A DNA stretch of 64,000 nt from assembly GCA_963848675.1 (NCBI GenBank), contig CAWKEY010000023.1, forward strand, positions 124,001-188,000. The letters are read 5' to 3'. Below, piece after piece: positions 26,370 through 34,876 of this stretch; positions within the stretch are counted from its first letter, which is position 1, and every line of letters starts with the position of its first letter. The position numbers and the translations under genes are program-made. The notes beneath the pieces are model-generated. The model saw nothing but the letters and a program-made list of their open reading frames with translations, ran no database searches and was not told the origin of the DNA. Origin of the DNA: CAWKEY01 sp963848675. GTDB taxonomy: Bacteria > Pseudomonadota > Gammaproteobacteria > Methylococcales > Methylomonadaceae.

Positions 26370-27619
26370 TAGAGTTTTTGTATTTTGGTTTCTAAATGGG
26401 CAATACGAATGGCCGCAGGCGGATGGCTGTAATGAAATGCCGAATACAGGGGGTCGGGCGTTAAGGTGCTAGCGTTTTCCTCGTACAGTTTGACCAGGCC
26501 GCTGATCATTTTTGCGGCCTGGGCATTTTTGGAGGCAAAGTCATCGGCTTCAAATTCAAATTTGCGTTGAAAATAAGCCGTGATGGGCTGCATGAACAGC
26601 GTGAAAGCCGGTGACACCAGCGTAAATAACAGCAAGGCGGCGGCATTGGAGGGCTGCTCTACGCCCAAGCCGGTAAAAAACCATTCTTTGTTGATCAGCC
26701 AGCCCAAAATGGCAAGACTGATCAGGCTCATGACGGCCGTGGCAATCAGCATCTTGATGACGTGCTTGCATTTGAAATGTCCGAGTTCATGGGCAAGCAC
26801 GGCCTCCAGTTCCTCGTCGTCCAGCGAATTGACCAGGGTATCGTAAAACACGATGCGCTTGTTGTTGCCAAGGCCTGTGAAATAGGCGTTGCCATGTCCT
26901 GAGCGTTTGGAACCGTCCATGATGAAAATGCCCTGGCTGTTAAAGCCGCAGCGAGCCAGCAGGCCCTGTATCCTGTTTTTTAAGCCGCCTTCTTCCATGG
27001 GGGTGAATTTATTGAACAAGGGTGCGATAACGGTTGGGAACAGCCAGCTCATCAGCAGTGAAAAGCTCATCAAAATGGCCCAGGCCCACAGCCACCAAAG
27101 AGGCCCTATGCTGTCCATGACCCATAAAATCAGCGCCAGCAAAGGCAGCCCGATGGCTGCGGTTAAAGCCAGCTGCAGAAGATGATCCTTGATGAATTGC
27201 TTGGCGGTGCTTTTATTAAAACCGTATTTTTCTTCAATAACGAAGGTTTGATAAATGCTGGTGGGAATATCCACCACGGTCATAGCCAAAACGATGGTAG
27301 CGATGGCGGCAATGCCGGAAACCAGGGGCGACAGGTCAAAGCCCGCCCAGAATGTAAACGCCGCATTGATGCCGCCGCCCAGGGTCAACAGCAGCAATAC
27401 AATCAGGCCAATGATGCTGTCGATATCGCCCAGCTTGCCTTTTTCAATGGTATAGTCGGCGGCTTTTTGGTGCGCTTGCAAAGACACGCTGTCTTTAAAA
27501 GCGGCTGGCACTGTGTCCCGATGATTTTGAACATAGCTTGCTTGCCGCCTGGACAACCAGAACTGTATCGAATAAGAAATAATCAGTGCGATTAAAAAGA
27601 TAACGGTAAAGGTATTCAT
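26369..27619 (-). CDS. M48 family metalloprotease (Ste24/CAAX prenyl protease type)
   Basis: A 416-residue inner-membrane zinc protease with about seven helices. The catalytic HELGHFKCKH is at about residue 279 and the third zinc ligand is in EFEADDFA at about 352. The FxxxxxSxxxQ-like C-terminal parts and the N-terminal helix architecture match the Ste24 branch rather than the short HtpX. In this location (with rsgA and divergent orn) it is a common gammaproteobacterial gene, probably involved in membrane protein quality control. Confidence 0.92.
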   Translation of the reverse strand: MNTFTVIFLIALIISYSIQFWLSRRQASYVQNHRDTVPAAFKDSVSLQAHQKAADYTIEKGKLGDIDSIIGLIVLLLLTLGGGINAAFTFWAGFDLSPLVSGIAAIATIVLAMTVVDIPTSIYQTFVIEEKYGFNKSTAKQFIKDHLLQLALTAAIGLPLLALILWVMDSIGPLWWLWAWAILMSFSLLMSWLFPTVIAPLFNKFTPMEEGGLKNRIQGLLARCGFNSQGIFIMDGSKRSGHGNAYFTGLGNNKRIVFYDTLVNSLDDEELEAVLAHELGHFKCKHVIKMLIATAVMSLISLAILGWLINKEWFFTGLGVEQPSNAAALLLFTLVSPAFTLFMQPITAYFQRKFEFEADDFASKNAQAAKMISGLVKLYEENASTLTPDPLYSAFHYSHPPAAIRIAHLETKIQKL

Positions 27620-27709
27620 CGGGTAATCAACATCAGGTTTAAGAATTAGGCGTACAGATACGCCAATGCTACACTAAGCGCACTTTTATTCATACCATGG
27701 AATCGATAA

Positions 27710-28282
27710 ATGGCGCGGGATCCTCAGAACCTGATCTGGATAGACCTTGAAATGACTGGCCTGAATCCCGACAGTGATCTCATTATTGAAATTGCAACCA
27801 TTGTTACCGACAAGAATTTGAACATTCTGGCGCAAGGCCCTGTGCTGGCCGTGCATAAGCCCCATGCCGCACTCGCGGCAATGGATGAGTGGAATCAGCA
27901 GCATCATGGACAATCCGGCTTGATCGATCGCGTCAAGGCTTCATCGATTGACGATGCCGAAGCAGAACGCTTAACCATTGACTTTCTCCAACAATGGGTG
28001 CCAGCGAATACCTCGCCTATCTGCGGTAATAGTATTTGTCAGGATCGGCGTTTTCTATATCGCTATATGCCTCAGTTGGAAGCATATTTTCATTACCGTA
28101 ATCTGGATGTGTCCACCATTAAAGAGTTGGCGGCCCGGTGGGCGCCGGACCTGAAAGACGGCTTCAATAAAAACTCCAGCCATATTGCCCTGGACGATAT
28201 TATCGAATCCATAGAAGAGCTGCGCTATTACCGGGAATACTTCTTTGCCTGCAAAGGCCAAGAACCGGGAGTCGAAGCGTAA
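27710..28282 (+). CDS. orn: Oligoribonuclease
   Basis: A 190-residue DEDDh 3'-5' exoribonuclease that degrades di- and short oligoribonucleotides, including pGpG from c-di-GMP turnover. Exo motif I is WIDLEMTGL (residues about 8-16), motif II includes GNSICQDRRFL, and motif III ends with the catalytic His and Asp in HIALDDI. The length is canonical (about 180). It is divergent from the M48 protease gene with 90 bases between. Confidence 0.97.
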   Translation: MARDPQNLIWIDLEMTGLNPDSDLIIEIATIVTDKNLNILAQGPVLAVHKPHAALAAMDEWNQQHHGQSGLIDRVKASSIDDAEAERLTIDFLQQWVPANTSPICGNSICQDRRFLYRYMPQLEAYFHYRNLDVSTIKELAARWAPDLKDGFNKNSSHIALDDIIESIEELRYYREYFFACKGQEPGVEA

Positions 28283-28292
28283 AGCTCCAACT

Positions 28293-28376
28293 ATGAACCA
28301 ATTAACAGCGATTGCGCTGAATGGCGCTGCTCTATGCTGCGTTTACTGGTTTCATCAGGCATTGATCAGTGGCTAA
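28293..28376 (+). pseudogene. crcB: Remnant of a CrcB-type fluoride channel gene (5' end only)
   Basis: The start at 28293 reads MNQLTAIALNGAA, a typical CrcB beginning (MNQL.AIALGGA). The family continuation appears in another frame from about 28334, reading MLRLLVSSGIDQWLRRSFL, matching CrcB residues after the first helix. The frame is thus shifted near 28330 and everything beyond about residue 35 is missing. crcB is a common upstream neighbour of serS in gammaproteobacteria, which supports the call. Confidence 0.65.
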
Positions 28377-28541
28377 GACGGAGTTTTCTTGCTTAAGCTA
28401 TCGCTGGCATTGCCGCTGATTATAGAGTTTTACGACGAACCGCAGAAAGTGCAAAAAGCCATTCATGCGCTTCAGTCCAGACTGGACTTTGAACATATTG
28501 TGAGCTGGCCGGCAACGGCTCATCTGGATTCAATTTCTTAA
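28377..28541 (+). pseudogene. Remnant of a DUF190 (PII-like) gene, C-terminal part
   Basis: Open from just after a stop at 28374 to TAA at 28541, it reads LKLSLALPLIIEFYDEPQK followed by HIVSWPA. This matches the conserved C-terminal half of DUF190 proteins (LPLVIEFYDEPEKV and later HIVSWPA). No start codon or N-terminal half is present. DUF190 genes often follow crcB, so a deletion seems to have joined a broken crcB start to a DUF190 end. Confidence 0.6.
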
Positions 28542-28560
28542 TTGATTACACGATTAGCGA

Positions 28561-28719
28561 GTGTCGTCAGCCAAACAAAAGCGTCCCATACCCGCGGATA
28601 TACAGGATTACCGTTATCCAGGTTACCTGGATGTCATCCTCGCAACTCATCCTTGGCTCCCGGACTCCGGTTATCCATGCCTGAAAGACACAAGCTGGCA
28701 TGAGTTTCAAATTAGCTGA
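28561..28719 (+). CDS. Short uncertain reading frame before serS
   Basis: A GTG-started frame of 52 residues, rich in Tyr, Pro and Trp, ending WHEFQIS. No family is recognised, there is no clear ribosome-binding site, and it directly follows the crcB/DUF190 remnants. It may be another gene fragment rather than a gene. Confidence 0.2.
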   Translation: MSSAKQKRPIPADIQDYRYPGYLDVILATHPWLPDSGYPCLKDTSWHEFQIS

Positions 28720-28777
28720 TGAATCTTGCTGAATTTTTTATACCCTCAAGGGCACACACTAAAGGTAAAGAGCTGTC

Positions 28778-30052
28778 ATGTTAGACCCCCGTTTATTTAG
28801 AGCTGATCTTGATTTTGTTAAGCAACAATTAAACAAACGTTCATTCGATTTTAACGCCGGAAATTATGCCGAACTGGAAACCCGGCGCAAGGATATCCAG
28901 GTTAAGACCCAGGAATTGCAGAATGAGCGCAATAGCCGTTCCAAGGCGATTGGCCAGGCCAAAGCCAAAGGCGAAGACATTGAGCCGCTGCTGGATCAGG
29001 TTCAGCACTTGGGCGATCAGCTTAAAGCAGCCGAATCCGAATTGGCCGGCATCCAGGATAAAATGACTGTGCTCATGGAAGGCATCCCCAATATTCTCGA
29101 TGAAAGCGTGCCTAACGGTAAGAGCGAAGACGACAATGTTGAAATCTATCGCTGGGGCGACTTGCCGACATTCGACTTTGAACCCAAAGATCATGTCGAT
29201 TTGGGCGCAAAAAATAAAGGTATGGATTTCGAGTTGGGCGCAAAAATCGCCAGCGCCCGCTTTGTCGTCCTAAACGGAGCCCTGGCCAGATTGCAGCGCG
29301 CCATCATTCAGTTAATGCTGGATACGCACACCAGCGAACATGGCTACAGCGAAACCTATGTACCGTTTCTGGCCAACGCCGACAGCTTGCGCGGCACCGG
29401 CCAGCTGCCGAAGTTTGAGTCGGACTTGTTCAAGGTCAATAATGACCCGGCGTTCTATCTGATTCCAACAGCGGAGGTGCCGGTCACTAATATCGTCAGA
29501 GATGCGATTATTGAAGCCAAGGACATGCCGCTTAAATTTGCCTGCCATTCACCCTGTTTTCGCAGTGAAGCCGGGGCCTACGGGCGTGATGTGCGCGGCA
29601 TGATCCGTCAGCATCAATTTGAAAAAGTCGAACTGGTGCAAATCGTCAGAGCAGAAGACTCGGCCCAAGCGCATGAAGAGCTGACACAACATGCAGAAAA
29701 TATCCTGAAAAAACTGAAACTGCCTTACCGCAAGGTGCTGTTGTGCGCCGGCGATACCGGCTTCTCATCCGCAAAAACCTACGATCTGGAAGTCTGGCTG
29801 CCCGGGCAAGGCGCGTACCGCGAAATCTCCTCCTGCAGCAATTTCAAGGATTTTCAGGCCCGCCGCTTGCAGGCGCGTTGGCGCAATCCTGAAACCGGCA
29901 AGCCAGAGCTGGTGCATACCCTTAATGGCTCGGGCCTGGCCGCCGGCCGTACCCTGATAGCAGTCATGGAAAATTATCAGGATGCCCAAGGCCGCATTCA
30001 CATCCCCGAGGCATTGCAGCCTTACATGGGCGAAATGCAGGTAATTGAATAA
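28778..30052 (+). CDS. serS: Seryl-tRNA synthetase
   Basis: A 424-residue class II synthetase that charges tRNA-Ser. The N-terminal long antiparallel coiled-coil arm (residues about 28-100) binds the tRNA variable arm. Class II motifs are visible: motif 2 in CFRSEAGAYGRDVRGMIRQHQF (in part) and motif 3 in LNGSGLAAGRTLIAVMENYQ. The TAEVPVTN block binds serine. The length is the family norm. Upstream, remnants of crcB agree with the usual crcB-serS neighbourhood. Confidence 0.97.
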   Translation: MLDPRLFRADLDFVKQQLNKRSFDFNAGNYAELETRRKDIQVKTQELQNERNSRSKAIGQAKAKGEDIEPLLDQVQHLGDQLKAAESELAGIQDKMTVLMEGIPNILDESVPNGKSEDDNVEIYRWGDLPTFDFEPKDHVDLGAKNKGMDFELGAKIASARFVVLNGALARLQRAIIQLMLDTHTSEHGYSETYVPFLANADSLRGTGQLPKFESDLFKVNNDPAFYLIPTAEVPVTNIVRDAIIEAKDMPLKFACHSPCFRSEAGAYGRDVRGMIRQHQFEKVELVQIVRAEDSAQAHEELTQHAENILKKLKLPYRKVLLCAGDTGFSSAKTYDLEVWLPGQGAYREISSCSNFKDFQARRLQARWRNPETGKPELVHTLNGSGLAAGRTLIAVMENYQDAQGRIHIPEALQPYMGEMQVIE

Positions 30053-30130
30053 TGAATCACTGCTTTTTCGAACAGTAGGCAACTCAGTGAGCAGTTTTAA
30101 CCAAGGCTAGTCATATCTGGAGTATCTGAA

Positions 30131-31135
30131 ATGCGCAGTGTCTTAACCGAAATTTCATCCAAATTATTTTGGCTATCCATCCTGTTTTTTATTTTAGGAT
30201 TATTAATACCTTTGCTGAGAGGCCCGCTGTCACCCGAAGAAAAGGGCGATACCATGGTGCAAGAGCCGCCTGGTACTCTCCAGAAAACTAACGAGAACCT
30301 GGAGCCGGAACACACGCAAAGTCCTGCTACTGATGATGGATTGCAACCATCCATAACGCAGATTCAAAGCGAGGCAGGAAAAAACCAATCGAACGAATTA
30401 CCCGCATCCAATCAAACCATTGACACTCCCGCCCCTTCAGCTTCAATTGCACCAAACCAAACCGCAATTGATCGAAGCCCGGGGGAGTTGAGCGCTAGCC
30501 AATCGCTGGAACCCTCCATAAGCGAGGTTGTGCAAAATCAATCGAAAGGATTAAACGCATCCACCCAGGCAGTTGGCGCTTCCGGTCTTTCATCGGGGGA
30601 TATGCCCAACGCCTCCTCTACTCAGCCAAACCAGGCTGAATCGGGCACTACGCAAACGCTGCAAACTCCTCCCGCGCCAACTACCGATCAGCTCGAAGAA
30701 AAATCCCCAAGGTCTGTAAATTCAAGCGTTGCTGAAAAAAAACGCCCTTCTCATCAAAAACCGGCGCGCCTCCTCGTTCTTGGCGAAGGCTTGTTTCCTG
30801 TGGGGGAAGGAACACCCAGAGCGGACCTACAAGAAGCGCTCGACAATATTATTCCACTTATCAACGCACGGTCCCCGGATAAAGTCGTTGTTGAAGGACA
30901 TGCCGATAAGTGGGTGCCAGATGGCGTTAGCCCTGCTCAGGTCTCAAAATTTAATAAAATCGTCTCATTGCGGCGTGCAAATGCAATCGCCAAGTTGCTG
31001 GAACAAAAAGGGGTCGCCCGTGACAGAATTATTGTTAAAGGTCTTGGCGACGCGGCGCCTCTTGCGTCCAACCGGACTAATGCAGGGCGAGCAAAAAATC
31101 GCCGGGTGGAAATCAAGCTCCTGCCCGCTCAATAG
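30131..31135 (+). CDS. OmpA-domain membrane-anchored protein
   Basis: A 334-residue protein. Residues about 13-32 form one hydrophobic anchor (LFWLSILFFILGLLIPLL). A disordered linker rich in Ser, Pro, Gln and Asn spans about 40-205, and a C-terminal OmpA-like peptidoglycan-binding domain spans about 215-334 (VVVEGHADKW, LRRANAIAKLLEQKGV, KNRRVEIKLLP). The layout is that of an inner-membrane protein reaching through the periplasm to peptidoglycan, like MotB or TssL-type proteins but without their signature regions. It precedes an ExeA-like ATPase gene in the same direction, so the two may act together at the envelope; this is inferred. Confidence 0.8.
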   Translation: MRSVLTEISSKLFWLSILFFILGLLIPLLRGPLSPEEKGDTMVQEPPGTLQKTNENLEPEHTQSPATDDGLQPSITQIQSEAGKNQSNELPASNQTIDTPAPSASIAPNQTAIDRSPGELSASQSLEPSISEVVQNQSKGLNASTQAVGASGLSSGDMPNASSTQPNQAESGTTQTLQTPPAPTTDQLEEKSPRSVNSSVAEKKRPSHQKPARLLVLGEGLFPVGEGTPRADLQEALDNIIPLINARSPDKVVVEGHADKWVPDGVSPAQVSKFNKIVSLRRANAIAKLLEQKGVARDRIIVKGLGDAAPLASNRTNAGRAKNRRVEIKLLPAQ

Positions 31136-31175
31136 TAATAACAAACTCAGCCCCTATCCAGATCATTAACCGTTA

Positions 31176-31567
31176 GCAAGCCAGCTGTTTGTAAACTTTC
31201 TATTCCGGTATGCTTTTTCGACCAAGGCGATTATAGCCATGTGCTTAGCCGGATGATCTATAATATTTTTGGTGCGGAAAGAAGTTTGATGGTGCTTGGC
31301 GACTCCGGTACAGGAATTACAACCTTCAGTCAGAGACTTTGGCATCTGTTCCGGAGAACACCACAATAATTTGCTTTGGTCAACTGCCGGATACCGGTGA
31401 CGAACAGTTGCTTTTTTCACGCAAGAATTGCAAATCAACCCGGAGTCGGCCTTCAGGGCTTGGTTAGAAAGAAGTATTTTAAAGCTCCATGACGAGAGCA
31501 ATCACTGCCGGGTTATCGTAGATGATGCGCTGGAGCTCCGCTTTTGAACAATCTGAAACAAGTTAGT
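31176..31567 (+). pseudogene. Decayed partial duplicate of the following ExeA-like ATPase gene
   Basis: This stretch aligns at DNA level with about the first 430 bases of the gene that follows. Matching landmarks are TTTTTCGACCAAGGCGATTATAGCC against its TTTTTCGATCAGGGCGATTACAGCC counterpart, GGTGCTTGGCGACTCCGGTACAGG against the Walker A region, CGGATACCGGTGACGA, GAATTGCAAATCAA and AGCTCCATGACGAG. It carries stop codons and frameshifts, and the Walker A lysine is lost (GTGIT for GTGKT). It ends with TTGAACAATCTGAAACAAG, a copy of an internal part of the intact gene, immediately before that gene's ATG. Confidence 0.85.
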
Positions 31568-32695
31568 ATGTATACAAATCATTTTTCTTTAAAAAGTTTG
31601 CCGTTTGAAAACGTCCCTGATCCGGCGTACTTTTTCGATCAGGGCGATTACAGCCGCGTGCTCAGTCGCATGATCGATAGCTTATGGGCGGGAAGAGGCC
31701 TGATGGTGCTGGCGGGGCCAATCGGCACAGGAAAAACTACCTTGAGTCAAAAACTCATGGTGTCTGTTTCCGAGAAAACCCGAGTAATCTGGTTAGGCGA
31801 ACCGCCGGATACCAGTGACGAGCTATTGCTGTTTCTGACCCAGGAATTGCAAATCAAGCCCGAATCACCCGGCAGGGTTTTTGTCTTACGGGATATCAAA
31901 AACTATTTGCTCAAGCTCCATGACGAGGGCAATCGCTGTTTGCTGATAATTGATGAGGTGCACAAAATTTCCGATGAGGTACTGGAGTGTGTCCGGATTT
32001 TGAACAATCTGGAACAAGGCAGTTTTAAGCTGCTCCAGATGCTGCTAATTGGCCAGGAGGAATTGCTGGCCAAATTAAACCGGCCTGAACTGGAGCCCTT
32101 CAAACAGCGTATTGCCTGGTTGGAAGCCATAGGCAAAATGACGCCCAAGCAAACGCGGGAGTATATTTTGCACCGCTTGAAAGTCGCGGGAAGTCAGTCC
32201 GGAATCTTTACTATCGATGCCATTGAAGCTGTCGTCGTGGCTGCTCGAGGCACGCCTCGCCTGGTAAATACATTGTGCGACCGGGCACTGCGTGTCAGCT
32301 ATGAATCTGCCAAAACGATCGTTGACCTGGGCAGCGTGAGACGAGCGGCCGATGATATGGGGTTAGGCTCCGAAGTCTTTTTATGGCTGACCCATCGAGA
32401 TAGGAACCTACCGCACCAGGTTGAGAGGGAAGCGTCACCCTTCGAGCGCAAGCCCAGTCCACCCTGGCCTGTTACAAAAAGAACAGCAGAGCCCGCACCC
32501 GTTGACAAAAACAGCCCGCTAGCGACGCGTCCAGATATGCCCCAGTCGGGGTTGTCTACCATCATGAATAAATTGTTTGATAACACCATTGGCAGGTTGT
32601 CAGACTTCCCAATAGTGCAGCTAATTGCCTCTGTTCTATTATTTGCAGCGAGTTTTTATTTTTTTATGGCCAACTCCATATTTCTGCTGCGGTAG
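31568..32695 (+). CDS. ExeA/GspA-like AAA ATPase with C-terminal membrane anchor
   Basis: A 375-residue ATPase. It begins MYTNHFSLKSLPFENVPDPAYFF, the typical ExeA start (FGL..PF...PDP.FF). Walker A is GPIGTGKTT (about residue 52), Walker B is CLLIIDEVHK (about residue 125), and an arginine-finger/sensor region and one transmembrane helix follow at the C-terminus (about 350-370). I place the start at the ATG at 31568: the eight codons before it derive from the duplicated fragment upstream, not from the family N-terminus. ExeA proteins use ATP to help secretin or envelope complexes assemble in peptidoglycan. The preceding OmpA-domain protein is a plausible partner. Confidence 0.85.
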   Translation: MYTNHFSLKSLPFENVPDPAYFFDQGDYSRVLSRMIDSLWAGRGLMVLAGPIGTGKTTLSQKLMVSVSEKTRVIWLGEPPDTSDELLLFLTQELQIKPESPGRVFVLRDIKNYLLKLHDEGNRCLLIIDEVHKISDEVLECVRILNNLEQGSFKLLQMLLIGQEELLAKLNRPELEPFKQRIAWLEAIGKMTPKQTREYILHRLKVAGSQSGIFTIDAIEAVVVAARGTPRLVNTLCDRALRVSYESAKTIVDLGSVRRAADDMGLGSEVFLWLTHRDRNLPHQVEREASPFERKPSPPWPVTKRTAEPAPVDKNSPLATRPDMPQSGLSTIMNKLFDNTIGRLSDFPIVQLIASVLLFAASFYFFMANSIFLLR

Positions 32696-32887
32696 TCTTC
32701 TGTAAAACACAAGGGGATCAGGGTTTACAGTTCTTAACAAAGTGAAGCCCATGCATGACGAACGCTGCGCCTGCTGGCATCGGCAGCATCTTCTGGCATG
32801 CGCAATTTTTCGGTTTAAAAACAATAACCCTATAAAACCATATGTGGACGGATTGTTTTTACAGTATTGTTTTCCTCAATGCTCCGC

Positions 32888-34549
32888 TCAGCGAGATTTT
32901 CGGGAATGGTCCAGTTCCATGATTTGCATGGCAGCGCCTTTACCGGCATCGAAATAAGGTATCAGCACCAGATCTGCGCCTGCCTGCTTTAACCTATCGG
33001 CAATGGCTTGGTGATGGGCAGTCAACGCTATTTGTCCCTGAAAATGTTGCCCACGCAAACCATGCAACAACGCCAGACTGACATGGGGATCGTCCGCCGT
33101 GCTGATAATCCATTTCACCTGAGCTAAAGGTAAGCTGGCGATAAACTCGGGATCCTCGGCGTCGCCATAATGAACCGGATGATCTGTTGCATCTCCGCTT
33201 ATTACCAGCTCGGGATTGAAATCTATACCGTATACCCGGTAATTGTTAGCTCTCAGAATATCGGCAATACCGCTGCCAAATCTGCCTAGGCCAATTAGAA
33301 TCACATCCGCCATGGAATCAGCGGCAATATTGTCTTGCTGCAATTCCTTATGGGCAATTTTTCTTTCAAAAACCGTCAACCACGGGGCCAGTTTTTCATA
33401 CAGGGTATGCGAATAAATGATCATATAGGTCGAGGCACTGATCGTGACCAAACCCACCAGAGTAATGATGCCAAGAGTTTGTGGGCTAATATGCCCTAAT
33501 TTGACACCCAATGAACCCAAAATTAAGGAAAACTCACTGATTTGCGCTACGGTCAATCCAGCCAGAAAACCGGTGCGCTTCCGGTACCCTAAAAATCCCA
33601 TGATAACCATCACAATCAGTGGATTACCCAGCAATACAAACGCCGATAATATCAGCGCCGGCTGCAATTGTTCACTTATCAGCGTCAAATCCATCTGAGC
33701 GCCAAGATCGATAAAGAAAAATAACAACAGAAAGTCTCGCAGCCCCACCATACGGGCCGCGATCAAATTTTTGAAAGGTGAGGAGGCAATGGATACGCCC
33801 GCCAAAAAGGCGCCGACTTCCTTGCTGAAGCCGAGCAAAACGCCTATTGTCGCCAGCGATACCGCCCAGGCAATGGCGAACAATATCAGCAGTTCCTGTG
33901 ATCTCGCCAACAAGCGGAGTATCCCGGATAAGGCATAGCGCATCAGTAAACCGATCACCAATAAAAACGCCGAACCATTCAATAAGACCCTGAGAGCTTC
34001 CTGCTGCAGTGAATTGAAATCGCCACCCTGACCAAAAGCCGTAAGGCCGATCATTACTAATACCACAACAATATCCTGCACAATCAAAAAACCCAGCGCT
34101 ATTCGACCATGCAGGGCATCGACTTCCCGCTTATCAGAGAGTAGCTTGACGATGATGATGGTGCTGGAAAAAGTCAGTGCCACTGCGACATAAACGGCTG
34201 CCACAGGACTCATGCCTAATGCAATGGCTATCAGATAGCCAATTACAGAGGTAAAAATCACCTGTCCCAGTCCGGTAGCCAGCGCAACCGGGCCCGTGGT
34301 GCGGATAATATGCATGTCCAGTTTCAATCCGACAACAAAAAGCAGCAGCGCAATACCCAGTTTAGCCAGCAAATCAACCTGACTATTCGCACTTACCAGC
34401 TCCAGACCGGATGGGCCGACAAATATACCCAGCGCTATGAACGAAACGATAAGCGGCTGTTTTAACCGTAAACCAATCGCACCAAAAAGGGCGGCCAAAA
34501 ATAATAAAGCCGCAATTTCTGAAAAAATATCGCTGAAAACCAGTTTCAT
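32888..34549 (-). CDS. CPA2 family cation:proton antiporter with TrkA-N domain (KefB/YbaL-like)
   Basis: A 553-residue inner-membrane protein with about 12 helices (residues 5-385), including the ion-path region GLKLDMHIIR and SSTIIIVKLLSDKREVDALHGR. A cytoplasmic Rossmann fold follows at about 415-540 (ADVILIGLGRFGSGIADILRAN in part). It lacks the C-terminal TrkA-C domain. Relatives export K+ or Na+ in exchange for H+ and are gated by nucleotide or glutathione ligands. It is monocistronic, with the divergent ABC exporter 327 bases away. Confidence 0.9.
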   Translation of the reverse strand: MKLVFSDIFSEIAALLFLAALFGAIGLRLKQPLIVSFIALGIFVGPSGLELVSANSQVDLLAKLGIALLLFVVGLKLDMHIIRTTGPVALATGLGQVIFTSVIGYLIAIALGMSPVAAVYVAVALTFSSTIIIVKLLSDKREVDALHGRIALGFLIVQDIVVVLVMIGLTAFGQGGDFNSLQQEALRVLLNGSAFLLVIGLLMRYALSGILRLLARSQELLILFAIAWAVSLATIGVLLGFSKEVGAFLAGVSIASSPFKNLIAARMVGLRDFLLLFFFIDLGAQMDLTLISEQLQPALILSAFVLLGNPLIVMVIMGFLGYRKRTGFLAGLTVAQISEFSLILGSLGVKLGHISPQTLGIITLVGLVTISASTYMIIYSHTLYEKLAPWLTVFERKIAHKELQQDNIAADSMADVILIGLGRFGSGIADILRANNYRVYGIDFNPELVISGDATDHPVHYGDAEDPEFIASLPLAQVKWIISTADDPHVSLALLHGLRGQHFQGQIALTAHHQAIADRLKQAGADLVLIPYFDAGKGAAMQIMELDHSRKSR

Positions 34550-34876
34550 GTAGCTATCTCGGATGACGATAAACAGTTCTGCAGAATAGGCAACACCGGC
34601 ATGTCGTGATGCCCTCGGGCGCCATTTTCCGGCATTTGTGGGCCATCGTAAATAACAGCAGCCATTTGCGTGGGGACCAAAACATGCACTTTATAATTTA
34701 TGACGTTACCTTGTCACTTTTAGTGCGCGCCAAACGGTAAAGCAAGCTATTTTGCTTTCGCACTTGTTTCACGTCGCGCCCATCCTGCTGAGCTGGGCGA
34801 CGGAAGCCAAGCTGGCGATAACCGGCTTGCCTTTTAAGTATAATGACGCTCATTTTTAAACAAGCAGCCATTTTTT
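34550..34876. other. Gene-free divergent intergenic region
   Basis: No gene is seen between the antiporter and ABC exporter starts. A perfect TATAAT at 34839-34844, 33 bases before the ABC gene ATG, is the only promoter-like element, without a convincing -35. Confidence 0.4.

Noticed and set aside
31166..31501. 111-residue minus-strand frame over the exeA duplicate
   Set aside because: The plus-strand DNA aligns with the exeA-like gene, so the antisense frame is a by-product.
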